From contig BSWB01000003.1 in the NCBI GenBank assembly GCA_033239125.1, forward strand, positions 133,228,320 to 133,292,319: 64,000 nt of DNA, read 5' to 3'. Source of the DNA: Fagopyrum homotropicum. Taxonomy: Eukaryota > Streptophyta > Magnoliopsida > Caryophyllales > Polygonaceae. Made by a program: the position numbers and the translations under genes. The notes under the pieces are model-generated. The model saw only the letters and a program-made list of their open reading frames with translations, was not told the DNA's origin and did no database searches. Positions 55,831-64,000 of the stretch are shown here, in pieces; positions within the stretch are counted from its first letter, which is position 1; every line of letters starts with the position of its first letter.

Positions 55831-56248
55831 ATTAGACTAGAGGCAATAAGTCAACTTAGCAAATCTGAAACAAAGACGAGACAGTTTACGTATACTAATA
55901 ATTAGGAGAAAACCAATACTCAGTTGGTCTAGTGGGATGCGGTGCTAGACTCAAGTGATCTAGCGGCATGTATGAAAAAACTGATATTGGAGGGTATCCT
56001 AGCAATGGCCATGAATTATTCCCACCCGGATGTAGAGCGGCGAATCCAATCGAACCCTTATCCATTTGTCTTAGATGGACAGGCAGCAGCAATTAAGATC
56101 CAGGTCCTTTGGAGTTTAGACCAGATCCCTCAACCCAGTAAAAAGCACATTGGAATAAAACCCAGTAAAAAGCACATTGGAATAAAATAAAGTCACTGAT
56201 GCCCTAAAAGGTTAAAAACAAGCTAATTTCAAGTACCAACTTATTATC
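55831..56248. other. Intron-like region of the MUT-7-like gene
   Basis: No exon was recognised. A 27-base direct repeat CCCAGTAAAAAGCACATTGG plus AATAAAA occurs at about 56134 and 56161. The plus-strand frame across 55942-56190 matches nothing I know. Confidence 0.45.
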
Positions 56249-56832
56249 TGTTTGGTTCATACTGCCGGTAAAATCTTTTCCATAAAAATTATTGGATTTT
56301 TCCTCTTGATGCCATCAAGTTTAAACTTATAGTTTCAAAAGTCCGCTCGATACCTCATGTTTTATTTGTTTCCTCTTTATAACAATTTTTTATATATTAC
56401 ATTAAAAATTCATTATAAAATAATTAAAAAATCAGAAAAATAATTTTAAAACTAATTTTGACCACATTAAATATTAAACTAATAAACTTATAATAGAATT
56501 GTATTTTTATATTTTTAATTAAAAAAGTAAATGAAAGATAAATTTATTTTTTAATGAAAATATTTTTTTAAATTTCGGATTTAAAATAAGATATATAAAC
56601 AAAATTAAAATAAATTTAAGAGTCTAGAAATTTAAAATTATTGTAAATTTTTTTTCAAGTTCTATAATATCTTAATTCGAAAAATTTTCTTTTATTTTAT
56701 ATTTTTAGTTCTTTAGTTTACGGAATTTAAAAAAAAATATAATTTTTTAATAAAATTTCGAATTAAAATAAATGATATAAATTAAATTCAAAAAACATTA
56801 TATTTTTAAATATCTAGAACCTTAAAAAAAAT

Positions 56833-56880
<48 letters not shown>

Positions 56881-57245
56881 TTATTTTAAATCTAAGATAA
56901 AAAAAATTATTTTAATTCATGAGATAAATATGACCTTTAATTCAAAATATAAAGTTATATATAAAAACAAATTATATCATAAATTTATTAGATTATTTTT
57001 TTCAATGAGTTCATAATTAATTTTAAATTTATTTTTTTGTTTTTTTTGTTATTTTGTAATGACTTTTTAATGTAATATATCAAGATTGGGTATAAAGAGG
57101 AAACAAATAAAATAATGAGGATACCAATAGAATTTTTAAATTTTGGTGGATATCAAGAGAATAAGTCCAAACCAAGAGGACACTACGAGGAAAATCCCAA
57201 GATTATTCTTCCCTTGAAAAACATTTACCCTATTTTCAGCAAACA
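56249..57245. mobile_element. Long-TIR foldback element (MULE-like or MITE)
   Basis: The two ends are long, imperfect inverted repeats of 150 or more bases: TGTTTG outermost, then GGTAAA..TTTTCC, TTTCCTC, CTCTTGAT, and a well-conserved TTTTATTTGTTTCCTCTTTA (about 56359-56382 and the complement near 57092-57115). The middle is AT-rich with a (TA)n run at 56838-56876. No clean target duplication was found. Confidence 0.65.
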
Positions 57246-57772
57246 TTCATTCAGAAGAATATCATCCACACAAAAATTTAGGTCCAACCGGAAAAAACAT
57301 TGTATGAAATAGGTTTCATTATTAGGTTACAACTCCCATAGTAGTATAGTAGAACTAGCACACCAAAAGTAAAAAAAAAAGTGAAGAAGCAATCAAATGA
57401 AATTGAAATTAAAAGGAAACAGTGAATGGCAACCGTTACAACAATACAATACAATAACTACAATTCCAGTAGCACATCAAAATCGAAATGGACAGAATGT
57501 TCATGTAGAAAACCATTGAAATAACAAATACGTGAATACGAAGCGATGAAAATGGGCAGATTGTGAGGAACAAAATCACAAGATGAAACAAGTAATTTCT
57601 CGTCGAGCAATAGAAGAAGAGACAATACAGTAAACACGATAAAAAAGCTGAAGATAGATACGTGTGACGAGAAGCCACCATCGTCGATAAGAAGAACGAA
57701 CAAAACCAAAGAATCCATAGAGAACAGAAACGAATAACGCCGGTAAAAGAAAAACTAACCTCACGGCTTGGT
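57246..57772 (-). other. First intron region of the MUT-7-like gene
   Basis: A 128-codon hydrophobic frame on the minus strand (57436-57822) starts inside the presumed 5' UTR exon and reads through its donor; it is rejected as coding. Nothing else is seen. Confidence 0.45.
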
Positions 57773-57945
57773 GAGAGTCGGAAAGAAGAAGAAGAAGAAG
57801 AAGAAGAAATTGTTGACAGCAATCTGTGTCCCGATTCTACTCAAATTTCTCGCCAAAACGGAGCTATGATTTTGTTGAGCAATGGAATGGAGACCTTCTT
57901 TTCTCGCCAAAATAGCAGAAGCGATAATTTCATGATCCACGCCAC

Positions 57946-57956
57946 GTGTCCCTCTA
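57946..57956 (-). promoter_or_regulatory. G-box-like motif upstream of the MUT-7-like gene
   Basis: GCCACGTGTCC contains CACGTG about 80 bases before the presumed start of the minus-strand transcript. It is a common plant bZIP/bHLH site; the assignment is by position only. Confidence 0.4.
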
Positions 57957-58214
57957 TGGAGAGACAGAAAATTTTAAGAAAGAATTTACTGTTTTTGGTT
58001 TTTGTTAAAGAAATTATACCCCATATTTTTTACCACTTCCATTTAGTCGTATGTAAAATTATTTAACCCTTTTATCTAAAAAAAATGTTTGTTATTTGTT
58101 ATTTAAGTGTAAGTTTTAATTTTTAAAAACTGAATTTGTTTTTTTTATTTTCTTTTATTAATTTTTTTTGTCTTTTTTATTTTTTTTATTTTTTTATTTT
58201 CTGGAATGAAGAAT

Positions 58215-58486
58215 TTTTCACATACCAGAATTTTCACATACCAGAATTTTCACATACCAGAATTTTTTACATACTAGAATTTTACATACTAGAAATTTTC
58301 ATACCAGAAATTTTAATACCAGAAATTCGTAAAAAAAAAGTGATACTAGAAAAATCGCATACCAGAAAAATCACATACTAGAAAAATTACATACCAGAAA
58401 AATGGCATACCAAAAACATGGCATACTAGAAACATGACATACTAGAAAAATGGCATACCTAAAAAGTAGCAAAATCGCATATCATA
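58215..58486. repeat. CATACCAGAAAA minisatellite
   Basis: About 15 units of 14-20 bases: CATACCAGAATTTTCA at first, then CATACTAGAAATTTT, then CATACCAGAAAAATGG. The unit drifts along the array. Confidence 0.9.
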
Positions 58487-58599
58487 AGTTAATTTTAACA
58501 TTAAGGCTTTTTACAGCACCAAAGAGAATTGGTAAGCTATGCAAAGAAATATGAATAGAGTGTTTAAAAAGTCTTACAACATAAATAAATTGCAAATCA

Positions 58600-58786
58600 A
58601 GATTTCAGCATCAAAAGTTATAACTAATCTACCTTCAACAAGAGAATTATTCATGAAATTCAACAGAAATAGAAATGTCTTTATTATGAACTTGATGAAT
58701 CATTTTCACCATGAAACAGTTTCAGACGCCATTGCAGGCGGCTTCCACTTCCCCACCGTATACTACACCGAAGACCTCACCGGAAT
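58600..58786 (+). pseudogene. Extracellular-domain gene fragment, left part (broken by solo LTR)
   Basis: The frame ends HFPTVYYTEDLTGI at 58786, where the solo LTR begins. It continues after the LTR as NPVDWTYDIKLSFS and IPDTGCNRCSRSG. The Cys pattern recalls the galacturonan-binding domain of WAK- or LRK10-type receptors, but the match is weak. Confidence 0.4.
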
Positions 58787-61453
58787 TGTAATAACCAAAA
58801 AAAAAAATTAAAACTTTGTTAAATACCGGATCAAATCGGATTTCCGATCCACCAATCTTTATTCTTTTAAATAAAATTAAACGTTAATAAATTCTATCAT
58901 TTTACGTGACCTTGATTCACATAAAATGATAACTTATATAATTTAGTAAATCATTCCGTAAATAATCCCGTAATTTATTTCCGTACCTTTAACGGTTCCG
59001 GGTGATTAATTAACATTCAGCTTTTGTTTTAATTGATGAGTTGGCCCAAAGGACCCGGCCCAAAACCAATGTACAGCAGCCCATTATCTAACCATTCTTT
59101 AAACCCAATTAACTCTAACCTAATCAGCTTAACCCTAACCTAATCAACCCCTAAGCGCTGCCCTATCCCCTGTGTGACGACGCATCGCTTCAAACCACAG
59201 CAGCAATTTCCGAAGTCCAAAAACTGCGAGCCGGCAGCGACCCCGCAGCCACCAGGATTACCGCCCGCCGGAGACGCCACCAAGGTACTGTCAGCCGGCC
59301 GTAGGAGCAGCTTCGCAAGACTCCGCCACCCGTCCTCCTTCCGGTTTCATTCGGTGACAGTAGATCCACAACATCCGTTCCTTCGAGCCAGCCCTTCTGT
59401 CGCAAGATCGGACCAGTGGTAACGCCGCCACACCGCACAACGAGCCGCCGCTGAACCGCCCGCCGCTGCGACCACCAAGGCGCCCTAGGTTAGCCACCGG
59501 TTCCGTCTATCTCTCCCCATCCCTCTTTCTGTTCGAAGCAGCAGTCCTAACCTTCGCATCCCGCAGCAGTTGCGAGTCCGCCAGTGAGCCGTCGCCCCTG
59601 CTACTCCCTGCCGCCAACAGACCACCACCACCAACCGGCGCCGCCTCGCTGCCCTACCGTCGTCTGCACCGAGCCGGAACTGCTGCTCCTCCAACGTCCG
59701 CACTGAAACCGGAACTGCTGCACGCCTCCTCGGAACGACGCAGGGAAGGGAGCCTCCTCCTCCTTGCTGAAGTGCGGTATGTGAAGTAATCCTGTAATGC
59801 TACTCTTGTACAGCAAATGGTGAAGTTTGTGTATGTATAGGATGATTGGGTAAAGTACAGGCATAACTTGTGATATATGGGTTTCGAACTCAGGACCTCT
59901 AAGTAGGATAAATAAGAACACCGGTTGTTAGAGAGAATCGAACCTAAGACCTTCTGCACACCTCTTGTTGGAGTTCCGACTTGCTGACTTCATGATATAC
60001 TTTCTAGGGTTTAAATCGAGAATCCACCGTTGAAATTTTGAGATGTCGTAGAGGAATATTTATAGTTTAAGGTATTAAAATTTGAGAGGAAGTTAACGGT
60101 CGGATTAAGTTTTATCGAGTCCCAAAGTAGAGCACTTGAGCGGTTTTTAAACAGGAAAATATTTGACTAAGTATAGATTTTGGCTTCTAGTTCAACCTTA
60201 AACGTTATATGGAAATTATGGTTATTTTCTTGAGAGACTCTTGCCCTATGATCGATAGGTATATTAGAAGAACTAGAGAGTGTTTCCGGAATCCTTAAAC
60301 TCTTAATCGAAATCTTAGATCTTAACTCGAATCGAACTTAAAAATGATTGCTTACGAAAATCTAGGATTTGTGTAACTCCTGTATGGTGGTACTAAATTC
60401 TTCCGTAGAACCGGAATATGAGTGTAAGCTCTGAAAGTAGAGTTGAAAATTAATTATGGAAAAATAAGTTTTAAAAGAAAATTGTAGATTTCAAGAATAA
60501 GCTTTGAGAATGTTGACGCTAAGGGTAAAATGGCCTTTTACCGTAAGAGAGATTTTTCCGTAATTCCTTTGCATGAGGTTGGACATCTAGATATGATGTT
60601 GATACACATGCCTTATTTGACAGGCGTTTGAGTTACCACGAGTACGGACTGTTTGAGACGTGTTAGAGTGTATCTTGACTCAAGTAAGTCCTTGCGACTT
60701 ACTTAGCCAGTTTCTGAGTGTTAGTTGAGTGATAGTAGTGGTGTGTGCTATTGCGTGATTTAATAATAATAACCTGCTAGGACGACTGTTATTTTACGTT
60801 TAAGGCCCAAGTGTATGTATAACGGGCCGTGACATCACTGCCCAGCTCTGACAGGAGACTGGGAGGTTCTCTATACCCAGACCATGCAGGTACAAGGTGA
60901 GATGCATCGGATCCATTCCTGATGGTTACACGGGGGCGGAGGCGAGGTTTGGGAATCCCTCGTGTCACAAAATAAGTATCACTAGAGTGAACGAGTAAAT
61001 TAAAGCAAGATAATAAAACGGACTTGTTTGAAAGCATGCTGAGTGTTTATGTTTATCTGAGTGTGTTTGTGCTGCTATTATTCTGCTAATATTTAGATAA
61101 CTAGCTAACGGTTCTTCTTGTTGTTGTTTTAGATTTACCGCAGGTTAGATCAGCAGCTGAGTGATCCGGAAGTAGTGGTCAGCCGGGTCTCCGTACTCCT
61201 TAGAGCGGGGTTGGGGTGTTTTGTCTTTCCTTTCTTTTGGTTAAGACAGTTGTTCTTTTCTGTTGTTTAAGTACTGTAGGCTGCTAGACAGTGTTGCATT
61301 CATTACTCTAAAAACATGGCTTTTATGAATTTCGGTTTCTTTATTTGTGTCTTGTTGCAAGATCCTAGTAATGTTGTTGTCAAACTGAGGTCGGGGCCCA
61401 TTGTGAGGTCCTAACCAGTAATACTCCGAGTTCTGAGAATTCGGGGTGTTACA
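58787..61453 (-). mobile_element. Solo LTR of a gypsy-type element
   Basis: 2667 bp. On the minus strand it begins TGTAACACCCCGAATTCTCAG and ends GGTTATTACA, flanked by a perfect 5-bp duplication GGAAT (58782-58786 and 61454-61458). No internal coding or second LTR is present inside the duplication, so it is a recombination remnant. Its first kilobase matches the inverted copy starting at 62682. GC-rich, C-rich DNA at 59160-59760 is part of the LTR. Confidence 0.92.
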
Positions 61454-61747
61454 GGAATCAACCCCGTAGACTGGACCTACGACATCAAGCTCTCCTTCTC
61501 CATCCCCGACACCGGCTGCAACCGTTGCTCTAGATCCGGCAGCTCCTACGACTTTGACCTACGTCTCCTTCTCCATCCCCGACACCAATGACCTCACCGG
61601 AATCAACCGCTGCTCCTTCTCCGACGCCGACCCCGTAGACTGGACCTACGGCTGCAACCGCTGCTCTCCTTCTCCGTCCCCGTGGACTAGACCTAGATCT
61701 AGATCTATATCTCAAATTGATTCTTCAAGCCAGGAAGAACAACCTTG
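61454..61747 (+). pseudogene. Extracellular-domain gene fragment, right part, internally duplicated
   Basis: It contains two rearranged copies of the same segment: ACCCCGTAGACTGGACCTACG at about 61460 and 61633, CTCCTTCTCCATCCCCGACACC at 61490 and 61564, and GGAATCAACC at 61454 and 61600. The second copy also repeats GACCTCACCGG found left of the solo LTR, so it copies sequence from both sides of the insertion point. Confidence 0.55.
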
Positions 61748-62681
61748 AACACGAGCATCTGGGGTCTCTTTCCAAATTGTGATGATGAGTTGGGGACTGA
61801 GTTAGGAAGCCTTCAAATGGATCCCCAATGTCGACTGAAAAGGGGTCGAAGATACTGGCCACCGAAGATGCTTAAAATTAGCGATATTTTTGTTGGTTGA
61901 AGCTTTGAGGGGAGTCTTTGTATGCTTTGGAAGTTTTGATTTGTTCTGACGAGGAACAAATCACATACCAGAAGGTTGAAGGAGAGAGGGAGATGTGGTT
62001 TTGAAGGAGAGAATGGTGAGGAGATGGAGTAGCGGCTAGGGTTTGAAATAACTTGACGGTAAAAATAAGATTGGGGTACATTTACTAAAAAAAAAATTGT
62101 TTCAAAAAAATATGGCATAAACTTAATTCATAGGCTAAAATAGAAAAAATCTACTTACCTAATTAACCCAATTTTTAATTACTTAATTTAAACAAAAATT
62201 AGTGTAATTTTTGTGTTTTGTAAATAAATTTTTTATTTATTTTATTATAGTAATTATAATAATTAAATTAAAATTTTATAATTAAATAAATATATTTTAT
62301 TTATATCTCATAAAGTTTTTATTTAAATTTTTGATTAAGAGTAATTTTTTTAAAAAATAAGATATATACATATATATATAAGACATATTTTGTTAATTAT
62401 ATAATTTTAACATATATAGTATAATATAGATATTTAAAGAATAAGTTTGGTGAGTAAGTATATACATACATACATTATGTTTTATAGGATAGTTAATTAT
62501 TTCAATAGGTAAGAAGCCAACTATATATGTATATATATTTTTTTCAAAAAAATCAAAATTACGGGAAAAAAATAATATAGTTAGTTATTTCAATAGGTAA
62601 GATGTCAACTATATATGTATATATTTTTTTTCAAAAAATCAAAATTAAGTACAAAAAAAACATGTGGCAACGAAGAGATGA
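61748..62681. other. AT-rich spacer with a tandem duplication
   Basis: An 85-95 base unit (AGTTA(A/G)TTATTTCAATAGGTAAG ... CAACTATATATGTATATAT) occurs twice at about 62490-62570 and 62580-62650. Frames at 61813-62118 were not recognised; the sequence looks like a promoter or leader of a lost gene. Confidence 0.5.
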
Positions 62682-64000
62682 TGTAATACCCCGAATTTTC
62701 AGAACTCGGAGTATTACTGGTTAGGACCTCACAATGGGTCCCGACCTCAGTTTGACAACAACATTACTAGGATCTTGCAACAAGACACAAATAAAGAAAC
62801 CGAAATTCATAAAACCCATGTTTTTAGAGTAATGAATGCAACACTGTCTAGCAGCCTAAAGTACTTAACCAAAAGAAAAGAACAACTGTCTTAACCAAAA
62901 GAAAGGAAAGACAAAAAAAACAACCCCCAACCCCGCTCTAAGGAGTACGGAGACCCGGCTGACCACTACTTTCGGATCACTCAGCTGCTGATCTAACCTG
63001 CGGTAAAACTAAAACAACAACAAGAAGAACCGTTAGCTAGTTATCTAAATATTAGCAGAATAATAGCAGCACAAACACACTCATATAAATATAAACACTC
63101 ATCATGCTTTCAAACAAGTCCGTTTTATTATCTTGCTTTAAATTACTCTTTCACTCTAGTGATACTTATTTTGTGACACGAGGGATTCCCAAACCTCGCC
63201 TCCGCCCCCGTGTAACCATCAGGAATGGATCTGATGCATCTCACCTTGTACTTGCCTGGTCTGGGTATAGAGAACCTCCCAGTCTCCTGTCAAAGCTGGG
63301 CAGTGATGTCACGGCCCGTTATACATACACTTGGGCCTTAAACGTAATAATAACAGTCGTCCTAGCAAGTTATTATTATTAAACACGCAAATAGCACACA
63401 CAACTACTATCATTCAACTAACACTCAGAAACTGGCTAAGTAAGTCGCAAGGACTTACCTTAGTCAAAACACTCTAACACTCCTCAAATAGTCCGTACTC
63501 GTGGTAACTCAAGCGCCTGTCAATGAAGGCATGTGTATCAAAATCACATCTCTATGTCCAACCTCATGCGAAGGAATTACGGAAGGAACGATTCTCATAC
63601 GGTAAAAGACCGTTTTACCCTTAGTGTAGATAATTCTCCGGGTCACTTCTTGACCTCTAATATTTCTTTTGGAACACTTTTCTAATCTATGATTACTTCC
63701 AAAACAGTTTACTAAGGTTATAAAATTAATCTCGTCCACTCGTCATCTGGAATCACATTACTTCATCTCGGGTATTATCTAATCTTATATATCTATATAT
63801 CTGTATATATATATATACTTCCGTGCATAGTAACCTTCCTTCCAAATATATAACATCCGTAACTCTTAGGTATTTAGATATATATATAAATTCACATAAT
63901 TTATAATTTCACCAACTCAACTCATAAGTATACCTTTATTCCATATAATATATATATATATATACGTGTACACTCGGCATACAATCTCCTATATAAGCTC
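62682..64000 (+). mobile_element. Second LTR of the same gypsy family, opposite orientation, runs off the window
   Basis: Begins TGTAATACCCCGAATTTTCAG and is nearly identical to the reverse complement of 61453 leftward for more than 600 bases (e.g. GTTAGGACCTCACAATGGG). The 3' end lies beyond the window, so it may be a solo LTR or the 5' LTR of a full element. Confidence 0.9.

Larger units (their letters stand above)
54542..57870 (-). pseudogene. MUT-7-like 3'-5' exonuclease gene, degraded
   Basis: Minus strand. A likely 5' UTR exon lies at about 57773-57870 (ends CCAAGCCGTGAG before GTTAGT). Coding pieces follow: 55660-55830 (EGLNDNDEAREGWALR, HTFTDLSHVSPVVF, LLKECYFC), joined in phase to an exon starting at 55545 (TKATYKFRVLQHQ), then PQPGPSSFAIHCLSVLP and EGFSHMIISGLHRFLK, VYLAMEAGYSEKVDELCDRY (to 55264), VSIMEIASENMAFILELIKL (to 54802), and a basic last exon ending KYMVKADDHA (54542-54628). 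I recognise these as pieces, in order, of the plant exonuclease mut-7 homologue. The stretch between RFLK and VYLAME and most of the DEDD exonuclease domain are missing, and an inverted duplication breaks one exon, so it should not make a working enzyme. Identification is from remembered family motifs. Confidence 0.7.

Noticed and set aside
57436..57822. A 128-residue hydrophobic minus-strand frame
   Set aside because: It crosses a probable 5' UTR exon and its donor, is Ser- and Cys-rich without family features, and has no upstream promoter of its own.
58215..58486. CRISPR-like array
   Set aside because: Units of 14-20 bases without unique spacers in a plant nuclear context; it is a minisatellite.
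60789..61037. Frame MLSNKSVLLSCF... present in both inverted LTR copies (also at 63104-63382)
   Set aside because: It is conserved only because the two LTRs are copies of each other; an internal LTR frame without motif or start context is not evidence for a gene.

Overview
This window is nuclear DNA of a flowering plant, most likely a eudicot. It holds interrupted genes with GT-AG introns (a family 9 endoglucanase, an R2R3-MYB factor, a MUT-7-like exonuclease relic). The DNA between them is AT-rich and packed with nested Ty3/gypsy LTR retrotransposons and DNA-transposon debris. I cannot name the species from sequence alone.

Layout. 1-1370 and 5568-7200 are inverted copies of one old Athila-like element (E) flanking the intact-looking GH9 endoglucanase gene at 1732-5174. 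About 7500-11450 is a decayed minus-strand Athila-like element (C: LTR, long 3' region, extra 3' ORF). A decayed chromovirus-like element (D, about 11811-19300) sits inside the extra ORF of C; a piece of that ORF reappears at 19321-19530. 20906-44725 is element B, a minus-strand Athila-like element with 5-bp target duplications (GAGAG) and broken gag-pol. Element A (23355-36595, plus strand) is inserted inside B with its own duplication (CTGTG), 1773-bp LTRs, intact pol and an intact extra ORF; gag has one in-frame stop. By eye the A LTRs differ at about 17 sites and the B LTRs at about 45, which fits the nesting order.

44.9-47.6 kb is a decayed MULE with duplicated head regions and intronic minisatellites. 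49002-51380 is an R2R3-MYB gene of GAMYB-like type; its long intron holds decayed extra copies of the R3-encoding exon end and a hAT-like MITE. 54.5-57.9 kb is a minus-strand MUT-7-like exonuclease pseudogene containing a 33-bp inverted duplication and a long-TIR element. 58.5-61.75 kb is a broken extracellular-domain fragment split by a 2667-bp solo LTR (TSD GGAAT). A second LTR of that family, in opposite orientation, starts at 62682 and runs off the window.

Most unusual observation. At least three of the retroelement families (A, B, D), probably five (also C and E), carry a private, short, CG-containing self-complementary word repeated many times. The words occur in the LTRs, in the leader or 3' region, and inside coding sequence at the linkers between conserved domains. 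In D the same word is read in several frames, so it seems to be kept as nucleic acid rather than as peptide. A: CCACGRCCGTGG; B: CCGCAGGGGCGG; D: ATCTCGGCCGAGAT; E: TCGATCGACC; C: ACGGCCAAGC with nearby partners.
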